NCBI RefSeq assembly: GCF_000224145.3
Contig: NC_020170.2
Coordinates: forward strand, 2,599,589-2,663,588
DNA from: Ciona intestinalis
Lineage: Eukaryota; Chordata; Ascidiacea; Phlebobranchia; Cionidae
Direction of reading: 5' to 3'
Length of the DNA stretch: 64,000 nt
Shown: piece by piece, positions 1 through 13,500 of the stretch
Layout of the letters: every line of letters starts with the position of its first letter
How positions within the stretch are numbered: the stretch's first letter is position 1
Notes under the pieces: model-generated
Databases searched by the model: none
The model's input: the letters and a program-made list of their open reading frames with translations, nothing else
What the model was told of the DNA's origin: nothing
Position numbers and translations under genes: made by a program

Positions 1-3000
1 GCAATTAATCATTCGGGCTGCTAATTATCGCGTAATCTGAAGAACAAACCACGTGATACCTCCCAATCCACGTTCAATTTCACGGATAACTGCGCCATTA
101 TCGATACTCTTAGCTAGCTTCACTATCGACCGTATGAACAATAGGTTTAGCCCGATCGCTCCACAAACAAAATGTACAGCGCGTTAAAGCCTCTGTCCAC
201 CATTGTATATAACGCGTTAGCACCCACGCCCGAGAGTTTCGTTTCAGCAATCGTGTTTTATATCACCCTTAGCTTGAGGCTTGAGTTCACCATTGCTGTA
301 CAACTTGAACTCCCAATGCTCAAGCTGAGTTAGATTTATTGAGTATGCCACCCTTTCAAGGCCTTTCAAGGGCTGTTGTAACAAAGGATGCTGACGCGAG
401 CTGAGTCTCAGTGTGATGATTGTGTAACGAAAATAGAGTTTCTTTTATTTCCACTACGCATGTGACTGCCAACCAAAAGAATCGTAAACCGTTTATTTCT
501 TTCATCGTAGGTTTTATACCCGTTATAAAATGTTTCTGGTCCTACAAACGTGTTCCAATGCCTACTTACTGTTTTGTGCCATTTTCGTCTTATTAAACAA
601 GGTTAATCCGCGAAAAAAAGCCAGTCAAAACTACAGTCAGTTCTTATTTGTTCGATCCTTCAATTGTAGGTCGTGCTGAAGAAACTGCTTCTCGTGTATT
701 GAGGAGGAGTGGGTTTTGTTTGTTTAACAACACTCCTCTCCTTTTCTTTGTTTCTTTCTTTATCTTTGTGGTCCCGGCGAAAGTGTACTTTGCTAAGGAT
801 TACATTTTAACACTGCTTATTATAGTCTGGCCAAATGATTGTTAACTTCGTATGGTATTAACTTCGAAATAAATTGAATATGCTTTAACCTCAAACCACC
901 TCATATCCGCCGTAGACACCATTGTAAACGAAAATAACTCAAAACAAGATTCAGCAAATGTCTATTTTTAGTGATTTTTCGTATGTGAAACAATAAATAC
1001 CAACGAAAGACTTTGTGCACACAAGTCTATAGCTTTTAATACACTTAACAATTTCATGCATGTGCATGGATATTGTACTTAGTTCCCTAGTGGTCCGCCA
1101 CCCATTAGAAATGATGTAATGTGTAACACGAGCTTGTGTGACGACGAAACCCTTCAGCTGTGCGACTTCAACGACCCTTCCCCTTAAATCCGAACGAAAT
1201 TCCAAAATTCAGAATTAATACAAAACGGACCGAAGCGCTTTGCTTGCATAACAGAACACTCCTGACGAAATGCGGCTTGTAAATTTTTCATGAGGTAGTT
1301 CCGCCAACTTTTTTTGGTAGAATCAAGACAAGCAACGTCCTTAATTTCAAGTCCTGTAGTTTTAACTTTTATAACGTCAGTTTAGCTGTTAAATTGTTTA
1401 GGTATTGGATTTTTTTTCTTAAACCATTTTTTCATCACATCTTAACTACATAAACGGTCACAGGATTTTAGTTTCAGAATTCCGGCAAATACAAGCGTAA
1501 TATTAGTTCCTTTTGCCTAGGATTGTTTTTCTATATCTATAATTGATAAGTCTGTTCCATTTCATTGAGTTGTAAAAATCCTGTTTGAATTTTCTGCTTT
1601 TAAGCTCGTTTTATTCAATTTAACTAGCTTGTTTTACGAGTCTGTGTTAACACATAGGGATAAAATAAGTTATGGCCAATTTATATCGCCATTACCCACT
1701 TGACGCTACATCGTAATAAAACATGTTTCATGTCGCAACAGCTGACTACAGCACTTGTTCTACGCGCGTTAAAGTTAAATCCGTATAATACCAAGCTCCA
1801 AGTTCAAAACCACCAGTCTCCAGAGACACAGAATGGCCCCTTTTAAATTTTAAATGCTCTGATCGATTGACGATATCAAATGGCGAGCTAAATATATTAA
1901 ACCGACAAAACCGAATGATATTATAGATTAGAAAATACGTCATGCCTCCTGAATAAAGACAAGTGTGAGTCATTTTGCCTAATTTCAATTAATGTTGGCA
2001 AAGCATACCGAAATATTCCTCGTTTGGTTTAAATTGTTTATTTTTAAGAATCTTCTTACTCAATTACGGTTTCTTATTGGCTTCAGCGTATATTCTCCTC
2101 TTGCTTAATACACTTTTCATACTTTAGCTAGTATAACTTTTCTCTTATTCAAGTTTCACATCCACAACCCCCCTCTGTTATGCCATAGTTAGATGGCTGA
2201 TTTACCGATTCGAATTATTTTCTAAAGAAATAGGCACCAATGTATTCAGTCATCAAAAATCTGGGCGTGTCCGATTTTTAGAAGCTATTAAACCAGTCAG
2301 AAGTGCGCAAATTCCTATTTTTCGTTTATTATTTGACAATCTAATTTCTTTAGTGTAGTTAATAGTGTTGTTTTTCATGATCGTTGTTTTGCATCCATAT
2401 AAAACGAATCCGGCTCTGAATAAAGATTGTCTTTGTCGTCGACGGTCACGGCTGACTAGTGGCTGGCAATTTCACGGTGGGCAACTTTGCCCGCAAGCTA
2501 ACCCAGTGCTTGCTTCGGTACCCTGCTTTTTATGATTTCTTTGTTCCACTTCATGGAACGGGCTTGTACTTCACATAGAAAGCAACCATGCTTCGCTTTC
2601 TTGTTTTTATTGGACCCCTGACAAATTTACCGTGGTAATTTACTTAATATGAAATTTCGGTTTGGTTTGTGCTACCTTATTTCCTTTTCGATCGGATTCC
2701 AATAGTAACGTCGAGTTGAAGCGTAATGTTTACATTACTTCATTGTCTCAAGGGGAAGAAAAATCATGCTTTCCAATTTCCAATATCTGTTGACATTTAG
2801 CTTTACCTGATTTTACCGGACAAGTACCTTATAAAGCACACACGCTTTTAAAATTGGCGGAGTAAACAAACCAACCCTTCATGCCTACATACATTTCAAG
2901 ACTCAGGGAATCGACTGCCATCGTGTTTGTTGCTTATCAGTAGCTATCAATCCGTGTCAGTCCCTCCTGTTGTATATTTCCAATATTACAACGAATATAA

Positions 3001-3644
3001 ACCGCCATCACAGATTCACACACTTGCAAAAGCTTTCAAGTATATCAAATTTGGGCGTGTCTTTTAAATACTTTTGTGTTTTTGTCGTTTCCTGTATTTT
3101 GATTTTTCTTATGTTTTCTTGCTGTTTTGGCCCAAAATTCGGCCAGAACGCCACGCTGGTGAAATACAGTGGCATTTCCCACGTTTCGGGAGCATGTTTT
3201 TCTAAGGTTACTGGACGTCAATATAAGGTCTACCTTTCGCAACTGTCAACCAAGTCTCATGTAACATCATCGCCCGGAGGCTTTAAGGCAAGCTCAACCA
3301 GCTTTATCAGCCTCGGTAATGCGACTTGGAATAATAACAAGCCTCTTCCATTAACTGTTGATTTTAAATTGCCCATAGCACCAAGCCAACTCTGTCGTTA
3401 ACGAGAACACGAAGACGGTCCACTAATATTGTCCACTGCTTTTAATACCGCGAGCGGCTGGTTGTAGCAATATCGTGGTACAGTTTAATTTTGGACACGC
3501 TGCATGGAAATGTGAAAATATCTTTAGTTGTTTACAAAAGGTGACTCTACTGGCCTATGGCCGGTATTTTAACAAATTCCGTTTCTAATTTTGGTCTGTT
3601 TTATAAACCAGTTTTCGTCCCGACCCCATTATTATGCGAATCCC

Positions 3645-3747
3645 ATGCTTCCCGCTGAGACTGTAACGGCCTTAATTGCATTCAGCTTGTTTACATTGGC
3701 CGCTGTACAATTGCTCATCGTCGGGCTTCCACCTCTTCAATGCAATC
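3645..3747 (+). CDS. Possible signal-anchor first exon of the receptor (speculative)
   Basis: An ATG at 3645 opens 34 codons that include a run of about 21 hydrophobic residues (from TALIAF to LLIVGL) and then PPLQCN. The frame meets a GTAATT donor at 3748 in phase 1, the phase required by the lectin exon at 7193. Phase agreement alone is a one-in-three chance, the donor is not ideal, and the frame stays open past the donor. It could equally be a chance open frame. Confidence 0.15.
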
Positions 3748-5354
3748 GTAATTGCTCTCGATTCGGCCGATACAATGTAGCTATTTTCCAAACCGTGGGA
3801 GCTTATGTGCATTCTGCTTCATTGTCTTTGTAACGATCATGGAATCAGCTACGAATTGGTCTCACGCCTTTCTAGCGTCCAAGTTTTACGAAGCGTCTCC
3901 TAAGTACATCAAAGCTACAAAGTCCGTAAATCGTTTATGTTTTATAACGTTCCCACGTTTTAATTGTTAACGACAAAGCAAGGATAGTAAACGTCATCGT
4001 CAGCTAAGACGTAGTGACGACGCTGTAAATCGCAGCACCTGCAACGTTGCTTCACAAAACAAATCAATCGATCAGCCGTCAGCCTTTATGACAAAGACTT
4101 TATCACAATACCCTTTGAAACAAAGAGTTTGACCATTCGTTTATCATTAAATGCGTAATATTTAAATTTTCTACATTGAAAGTATTGAATTTGCATTTTT
4201 ACATATTTTTTAAATAAGCTTTAAAATCACTTTTCACGGCTTCTAACAAATGTCTTCGCCAACCTTGCGATCATCCATAAGGTTAGCGGGAAAACCACGC
4301 GAACATGTTCGAGTGCCTGGCCAAAATCGATCTGTTGCAACCTGAACAGCATTAACGCAGAAACCGTGCTTTCTATCGATCCAACATGTAGTGAGCCAGC
4401 GCTAGCACTCCTGCTTTAATCAATGTCATTTCTAATCTCTGATAAAAGAGCTTCGCATCTCAGCCAGTGTGAAATTGCAAAACCACGAACCACCCATGTG
4501 TTCATTAATCCTTTTCCACAAACAACCCACCCCTCAAGGCTAACATTTTCGCATTTGTGGTTTTGTCAGAGAATTTGCCCTTAAAATCCAGACAGATAGT
4601 AGAACTTTTAAAATGCGAATTAAAGCACTTCCTTAGTCGCTACTATTTTCGAATACAGCTAACGAAATGCTATTTTAGTATATCTGTCGTATTCAAGGTG
4701 TAAAAAAATAACCGTCAGTAACATGATTCTGGTATCTCTTTACACACCTAGACAGAATTGTGTATTACACACCGAACGTCCAGTACACCAACGAAAAAAT
4801 AATTGTAATATTCATTCACAAAAAACTGAAAATTATCCATATAACCAAGCATAAGCAAGTTGTAACGTTTGAATTATTAAATCTGAAAATTCAGGCCACG
4901 GAGGGTAAAATACACCGCCCACGGATTTATACGCTTGACGTCGATGTATTAGTTGTCGGATTAATTTTGACGTTGTATGACAACACAACACCCGCTTAAT
5001 GGCTTCAACAGATCCTGTTTCGTAATGATACGTCACACTGTTTAACACGTACCAATCTATGTACCATCATATGTATAATACTGTGGAATAAGTGTCCAGA
5101 TTGTGTTTTAAACAATTAACTCTCTTTTGGAGTCGTATGGATCTGGTTGTTAAAGTTCTGTAAATAATCTATTTTTCTACTAAACGGGACGAGGAAACGG
5201 AATAAAAACATGTCCAATCTTACCCTACCCTACTATGCCTTTGTATCACATCATATTTTATTTATTTTTGAACCTCGGTAGTTAGTGTACAATTTCATTT
5301 GCCCCTGGTGTTTATTTCTAACATTACGTCAAACAGCCTTAGTCACAAAACTTG

Positions 5355-5411
5355 TGACGTCGGCACTTGGACAAATTCCTGCCCTCTGATTGGTCAATTC
5401 CCATGACGTCA
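5355..5411. promoter_or_regulatory. CRE and CCAAT-box cluster
   Basis: A half-consensus CRE (TGACGTCG, 5355-5362), an inverted CCAAT box (GATTGG, 5388-5393) and a perfect palindromic CRE (TGACGTCA, 5404-5411) lie within 57 bp. Such clusters are typical of chordate proximal promoters bound by CREB/ATF and NF-Y. It lies 1.8 kb upstream of the first recognised receptor exon, so it may be that gene's promoter, but no transcript start can be seen. Confidence 0.35.
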
Positions 5412-7192
5412 TAGTTGATACTCCCGTAACCTGTATTCAAGTGGTCGGTTCGGCATGTACGGGGTGGCTGCCTGATAAGTGTCTGCCTCCGGTGTGGTCG
5501 CGTACCGAACACCAAGACTGCGAGTTGTGCGACGAAAATTATTGATTAAACCACCATGCGCATGTCGACAAAACTCTCCCTACATTATAACGCCGATAAT
5601 TGCCAGAAAAAAACGCAGCCTCGTTCCCCGGTGTAATCAATATCTGATTTAATGAGAGAAACAACATTTATTCTCACATATGGACTGCAAATTAACCATG
5701 CGAACGCCTCCCACTGGTGCATTTACACGGCTGTCCTTACGAAATGATGGATGCGAACCAGTTGTCAAGTTACGGGCATTGTTTATGCGCCTCGTATACA
5801 ATATGTGCCAAGAACCTGCACCGTACAAACACTGCGTAAACAGAAGTCAACCATGTCCATACCCAACATGAAAAGTTGCTGATCGATATGAAGCAAACGT
5901 ATTAGCTTAATCTGGTACATCATGTCGCGGTATATAGGTTGAAGTTTATTTTGAGGAGCATGTAACCTAAAACAACTTCAACGCTCAAAAGAGTCGTGTT
6001 TACTTTCTGGGTCGTGCAGATTGTGAAGGAAGACCGTAACGCTTTAATCTACAATTCTATATATATAGTTCGTTTAATGCGGCGCGTGTACCAATCACTT
6101 TCGAATGCCGACCAAACGCTCCTTCAATCAGTTTTCCCGGTTGGTCCATTTACTGTCATTGTTTCACTGAGACACCGGTTTCCATTTTAAACTCCCTGAG
6201 ATCGCTAAGACGTGTTTCTTATCTAAAGTTACGAAGACACGGCGTGTTCTTTCTTCACCTCGTCCTAAGCGCTGGTGTAATGTTACGATTTGATTGACGA
6301 CACGCGGGTGTTTAAATCCAGACGAAACGTTACCGTTTGCTCATGCCATTTGTTGTAGCGTGTGAACACTAACTGATTTCTTGTTTCAATCGTTACTAAT
6401 GTAAAAAATCAACAAATTTTATATGCTTTTTTAATCAAAACCCATGAGGCACCCTTTTACATAATAAAATACTTTTTTTACAATTGACAAAATTTTGAAC
6501 AGTGTTGTATTTAGTGGGGTAGAGAGCACAAACACACTTCTACATATTACTGGTCCAACAGCTCCATGTGTATCAAAAACCTTGGTGGCCTTACCACTGT
6601 TTGCTTACTGACCAACCGCAAATATCCAGTTTCAACTGGTTTTTCTCTTTAGATAAGATATGGTGGCCACCAAAGCAAACATAGATCTACAAACAATGGC
6701 ATTTAATTGATGCTCCTAAACTAGGTGTAACATCTTCTATGTCTTAAATAGCTTTTAGTTGTGATAAATTTGAAGTTAGCTTGTGTACACAAGGAAAGAT
6801 AAGAGCATAGCCCTTTCGAATCTCTAATGGAGCATTAGGTTTATATTGACAGACATTTGGAATAGAGTAATTGAGCAATGATTTTTTCAAAATTTTTCAC
6901 GAAAGAATTATATATCTCCTATTTTACAAAGTTTTTTTATCCTATTTTAAAAAGCTTTAAATTTCCTAAATAACAGGAAACTGCTTTACTTTGATGCAGC
7001 CCTTATATTCTATGTCGGCCAGGTTTTACACAGTTTGTAGACCTAGGCCTACCATGGGACCTGGGGTTTAGAGTTGTGTTATTCCCCACCCCCTAAAATG
7101 CCTCTTAACCCAATCCTATACCATTCAAACAAATACAGTTATACAACTCATCAACTCAATAACAAACAATAAATATCATATTTTTCCTGCAG

Positions 7193-7579
7193 GTCCAGCT
7201 TTTCAAATCCAGTCCCAAACAAGCGGTGCGTGTCTTGCTGTCTCTCCACCTTCCTCTGTATCTCTTGTAAGCAGAAGCAACTGTAATGATAACGAGATAT
7301 CCCAGCTGTGGAACTGGGTTTCCAACAACCAAATAATGAACCAGCATAACAATCAATGCATCAGTGTCGGCAACACTGCAGTTTCTTCACCAGTGTTGAC
7401 CGAAGACTGCGACGCATCGGACACTAAGCAGAAATGGAGTTACGACAAGCGGACTTTTACTTTGTCTAGTTCCTCTATGTATTTGGACTCCACCACAGCC
7501 ACGATCACTAATCTACCATCTAATAGTCACTGGATAGCTAAAGTTGATGAAGGAACAGCTGATATGAACATTATGCAAG
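7193..7579 (+). CDS. Receptor exon: mannose-receptor-type cysteine-rich (ricin B-like) lectin domain
   Basis: After a TTTTTCCTGCAG acceptor the exon encodes about 129 residues: FQIQ near the start, ACLAVSP, a Cys-Asn pair, [17 protein letters not shown] and QKWSYD. The order and spacing match the N-terminal cysteine-rich domain of the macrophage mannose receptor family, a beta-trefoil fold that binds sulphated sugars in that family. Sugar specificity cannot be read here. It begins and ends in phase 1 (donor GTTGGT at 7580). Confidence 0.8.
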
Positions 7580-10500
7580 GTTGGTGTATATTTACTTCCT
7601 AAACAGGTATATTATGCAACACATTGGCGACACCTTGGGAGAAGAATATAAAATGGTTTCACCTTTCAAAAATTTGGCAATTTTTGTTGTTGTTTTTTAC
7701 ATTTTGGTATATTTGCTTATTTATTAGACATTTTGGCAGATTGTGGCAGGTCTGCTATGAACCTTCACAGTAATTCAAATAAATATATATATATATTATA
7801 ATAAATTGAATAAGCAATTTGTCTCACCTAATCCTATTGAAATCTATGTCAGTTCATTTTAAATTCCAAATGGAAGTCAATTCAATCAATTTCGTTTCTT
7901 TGAATATAATTAATGTTCCTCTGTAGAAGAAACCACAATACTGAAATAGTGGCGTCATTTAATTTCCATCTAAATTATTGATAACAGCTCACGATGATGC
8001 ATTGAGCTGTCTCGAGAATCATATCAATTTAACCCAATTACACTTTATATTTTGGGAACAGCGCCCACAATGTGTAACCAGACCCCACTTTGACGTCTTC
8101 ACAATGTTTTCCTAACCAATGCAAAACTTGCAGGACAACAATGTAGCAATGCCCCAGATGACCCAAATTTTGGGTCTGTTTCCTGCAGTTTTGGTTCCTA
8201 CCAAGGTTCAGAATGTCACTTCTCGTGTGATTATGGATACAGACTGCCCAGCCAGGCAATCTACCCAGCTATATGCATGCGGAATGGATTGTTCAATGCA
8301 TCAGCTCCTACATGTGAAAGTAAGATACATTTTCTAAGATCCCATTTAGGGGAAATATATATCTCCTATATTATACATTTTTTGGGCATGATTTTCGTCT
8401 GTTACTTATTTTGTAGCATCAGATCCTGACATGTTCTAAGACTATGTGTTTAAATAATGCTGGGAATCTATATATCTTTTTATAAAAAATTATTGCAGAA
8501 AAGGTTTTTATTACTTTTTGGTAGTTCTTTAACACCGATGTATTTTTTAGGTTAAATGTAAGTTGATGTATATATATGTAAATATTATATATACAATTTA
8601 AATTAAATTACATCTATTTTATGCCACATTCTCTTTTGAAAGCTGAGTTCCTATATAACCGCACCTTTTTAATCTCTCTAATATTTAAAGACCTAAACTC
8701 AAACTAATATACCTTATTTACTCTCCACATAGAAATCATATGCAATCCTACATTAACGAGCCCAGCGAATGGTAAAGTTGAATGCACTAACAGCAACAAT
8801 CAGGATTCAAACTGTTTGTATGAGTGTGATCTTGGCTACAAGCTTAACAGCTCGAATCAGCAGTCATTATGCATGGAGAATGGTCATTGGGATCCCTACC
8901 CACCCCCAACCTGCCAAAGTGAGTATTTTTTCATTGATTGCAATCGGGGAAGTATCCAAGAACTTAAATATGGGGAAACCACTCTATTTTGAAACATTTC
9001 TTTGCCCTACACAAAAAAATCTGAATTTAATAAGCTTTAAATTATGTCCAGTTTAAACAGTTTTTTTTTACGTTTTAATGCATCCAAAAAAATAACCATA
9101 AAGAGAAATTTAAATTATTTAGTACTTTTGCCAAGTAATTCACTTTTTTGAATAGGAACACACACAGATACCCACACAAGAGTATTCTTAGTTGACTTCC
9201 ACATACAGAATGTGTTTACACAACTTCAAAGCTCTTATTCCTACCTCATGGTAGCAATTCAAACAGACAAACATGTTCTGTCTGTTATCCTAGTAACACA
9301 ACCCTTTACCCCAAATGACACCACAACCACCATTCACTTTTGTTTCAAACACATGATATTATGACCATACACTAAGATATGTCGAACTACAATTACAATA
9401 CACCACATTTCACGTGTGTGTCACACTGAGTGCTAATGTAACATGGCTAGGAATAATGCCAAATTTTCTCCTTACCCCCTGGAACAGACATACCAGCATA
9501 TCTTTATACTTTTACAAGCTCAAAAAAATAAAAGTTTTATAAGTTTGTCTAGCACATAACATTCTTTACTGAGTATGTCACATTTATATTTGTAAACCTA
9601 CATCCTTAAAGGGTCTTTCTAGTTTTTCATAATCTTCTTTTTGTTCAACTCTGTCATATACTTAAAACAATATACTAAACTAATTATATTGTGAATAATA
9701 ATGAAATTAAAAAGAATGAACAATTTTAAAAATGAATTAAATTTTTGGTAAATGGAATAGCCAATTTTTATTTGAACAACTGTATACTGTTTAAATATTA
9801 AAAAACAATATAATAAAGTGTACGTTTTCAAATATTCTTTATTAGTATTTAAACAGTATACATTTGTTTAAATAAAAATAGGCTATTCCATTTACCAAAA
9901 ATTTAATTAATTTTCAAAATTGTTCATTCTTTTTAATTTCATTATTATTCAAAATATAATTAGTTTAGTATTTGAAATATGCAAAGCATGACTCAAAGTT
10001 GATGGAACATCCGTTAATCAATACAGATCAATCATTCTCATTATGTGTATATGCTACCAACATGGGAATTGTAGCAATTTGCAACTTAGATTTTAAAAGG
10101 CATGGACCTAACTACAACATAGACTTGTGTAGTCGTTTTTAAAGCAATTTAATTTAACCAGCCGTCATAATTCGGCTTTTAAATCAAATGAATATATTGA
10201 TTGAATTGGCATTGGTGTGTAGTCTGTCTGGTGGCAATTACTGTTTATGTATCAATATACGGTGGCCAATACAAGCACAGCATGGTGCTGAAACATATAC
10301 TAACAATGTAGGTACTTTAAAATAATATTAAACCTTATAGCTGTTTCCACAAAAATTATTTAGGTATCACAAAACAATTATTGAAAAAGCTAAACTGGAA
10401 AACAAGAAAAAATCATTTTTAATTTTTTGCATTTTTTTCAACATATTTGATGATCGAAAATAAAACATACAAATACAGTTCTGTAAAACAATATTCCCAC

Positions 10501-13500
10501 AGAAATCACATGCTTACCTGACCCTATCACTGAGGGTATTTCAAACGGGCGAGTGAACTGTAGTATGAAAAACTCATTTGCATCTAAATGCATTTACACA
10601 TGTGATACCGGGTATGAACTTATTGGACCTCTTGTAAGACTTTGTCAACAATCAAGTGCTTGGAATGCTACAAAACCAATCTGTCAAAGTGAGTTTGTTT
10701 TTGTAATCATTAAATATTCAAGTTTATAAGAAATATGTTTCATATAAAAGAAATGCATAAATGCAAAGGCACAAACACACACTTTTGTGTATTCCTTATT
10801 ACCATTCCTATGTTAAGAAGTTTGTTGATTTTTTAGAGCAATTGTTACGACTCAAATCCTATTACAATATTACTCTCATACGTTAGTACAATGAAATTAG
10901 TACTAGACAATAAGTACTCCTAAAAATTGTTTTTGGTAATTTTGTTTGTTAAACTTTTAAAGATTTAACAAAATCATTTAAAGTTTTTAAGAATTTTTAT
11001 TTACTATCTTACTATAACAAGTTTTACAGTATATTGCATACTTTTTTCTTTTCTAACAAAGGTAAAAATCTATTTTCCAGAAATAATGTGTCCACGCCTA
11101 CCCGCGCTACAGAACGGAAACACAGTTTGCACTTTGGGCAACTCGTACCTCTCATCATGCAGATTTTCGTGCCACGAGGGCTACACCATGGTGGGCAGTG
11201 GTTCAACAACTTGTAATGTTGATCGTACATGGGGAAGTTCACTACCTGACTGTCAACGTAAGTGAAAAGATTTGATTTAGTGAAAAAACTGCTTGCTTTA
11301 TTTTTAATCCGTTTTTTTTTAACTATATGTCACTTCAGGAAAACAAATATAGATTAGAAGATTCTTAAATACATTTTTGTGTCCCTGTTTGTTTTTATCT
11401 ATCCAACATCTGGGGTTGAAATACCACTCACATTATTTTTTAAGAGTAAGGCAATTTAAACTGAAAAAGATTGTAAAAATTGTAATTAAGTAATCCCAAC
11501 AAAAAGTCGGGTTAAATAAATACATTTAGATTCTTGTGTCTAACAGTTAAACAGAATGTTGAATTAAAAATTACAGATGATTATTTCTTGCATAAGATTT
11601 TTGAAAAATATTACGCTGTTTTACCTTTTAAATATTTCGTTACTACAGGAAAAACGTGTAACAAGCTTACAGCACCCGATAATGGAATGCTGTCATGCTC
11701 AGATTCAAGCTATTATAGCTCTGTATGTTCATTTGAGTGTGTGCGCGGGTACGAGATAGATGGAGATGGACAAGCAGCACTTACATGCACGGATGAAGGG
11801 TGGAATTATGGCTCACCACAATGCACAAGTGATTCATTTTCTGTTTTAATAAAAAACTATTTAAATTTGTTTTGGTGTTTCAAACATGGGAATGAGTTTT
11901 GAACAATTTGCTACTTAAGCGCAAGTCCAAATATTTAATAAGATTTCTACAAGCTTTCATAAAAATTTATTTTAAAAGATGGGTTGAAAATTGAGACAAC
12001 CCATAAGGAACACTGGAATTAAGTAATTTTTAAGTGTCCTGCCCAATACACAGACACCCACAATGGTATCCTATCAGGCTAGAGGCAACCGTGCTAACTA
12101 CTGTTCCATGGAACTAATTGATCTGTGTATCCTTATTTTATCATCATTTCTTCTTAAATAGTTTAAACAATAAAATTACCTTTAATTTTTTTTAGGAATA
12201 AGCTGCCCAAACCATAAGAATCTTGTCCCATGGAATGGCGCAATCCATTGCAATGACACTGATTTCTTTGCCTCCCTTTGTACATTCACGTGCGACACGG
12301 GATATGAGGTACAAGGGTCATTAGCAGTTATTTGTGGGAGCTCTGGTTGGAATGATACAGCATCTACATGTGTCAGTAAGTGGAATTTCTGGTAAAGAAG
12401 TAAAAATGACTAAAACAATATTCAAGGTGTAGCTTTTTTACTTATTGTCATGCATTTAACATTGAAATTAAACACTTTATGGCTGAAGTTGTTAAAATGG
12501 GTAAACTTCATAAGTAATTGTCAATCTTTGGCCTGGGTTCCTGCTCTACTGACTTGTCTTGTCTTAGGTTAAAGGCCCTTGTATATTTAAAGATCAGAAA
12601 CTACCTAATTAATTGTTTTACAGTCAATTTTTTTATTGCAAAAAAATAATGGATTCTACCCTTTTAAAATAATTTTCTTATTAAACTTTTCATTTCATTC
12701 CGTCAGCTTCTTTTGAAAATTTTCACACAAATATTAATAATATTCTTCCCAAAAAATGCATTGCAATATTTACACCAAAATATTTCAAAATTTCTAATAA
12801 CAAAGATATAACATTTTTTCAATTTTCAGAGCGAACCTGCCCAACACTGGCCAACCCTAGAAATGGCAAAGTAGTTTGCATGGGAAATGAATTCAATTCC
12901 CTGTGCTTCTACAGCTGTGACGAAGGTTTTATGAAATCGCATGCAGGAGGACCTCCAATCAAGTGCTTATCTAATGGTGCATGGAGTGGACCACCTGACA
13001 CCTGCAGGCGTAAGTGTATTTTGTACTTTTTTGGAGTAAGTGTTTTTTGTACTTTTTGGCGTAAGTTGTTTTTCCGCGCATTAAAAATAAAGATTTTACC
13101 ATGACGCTTACTTTCACACACTCTAGTTCTTAAACTGTTTGTTTTTAACCCTATAATTCACCTAAAATTTTCTGCCACCCTTCACGGTTAATAATAGCAT
13201 AATATATATGCCTTTCTTGTAAATTTGTATACTCAGGGCGACCAAAACATTTTTTAAAACAATTTTTTAAGCTGGTACTAACCAAATATCTTTTACATTT
13301 TAATATCTTGAACTAAATATAATTATCGTACACAATTCCAGGTATTAAGTGTCGAAAAATCACCAAAATTCGTAACGGTCATGTTCGCTGTAGTGACAGC
13401 AATAACTACAACTCGAACTGTACGTTTCGTTGTAAAGATGATTTTACTTTATATGGGGAAACTGTTGCCACGTGTGGTATTAATGGTTGGGATATACAGA

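Larger units (their letters stand above)
1..7192. other. Upstream region without a supported gene
   Basis: No exon here could be tied to a recognised protein family. The first 6.4 kb are less AT-rich and more complex than the introns further on, as expected of a regulatory or intergenic region. Short open frames exist (for example 2970-3401 and 3645-3833, both with a hydrophobic stretch) but lack family motifs. The missing 5' exon or exons of the downstream receptor gene (signal peptide, first codons) should lie here, because the lectin exon at 7193 opens in phase 1 with no start codon. Confidence 0.5.

Noticed and set aside
2970..3401. 143-codon open frame with a hydrophobic stretch and N-glycosylation sequons
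   Set aside because: No ATG at its start, no recognised family, no splice partner; long frames of this size can arise by chance in this less AT-rich stretch. Worth rechecking if transcripts appear.
6582..6673. Inverted TTGGTGGCC/GGCCACCAA pair
   Set aside because: Only 9 bp per arm with an 74-bp unpaired loop; nothing else supports a function.
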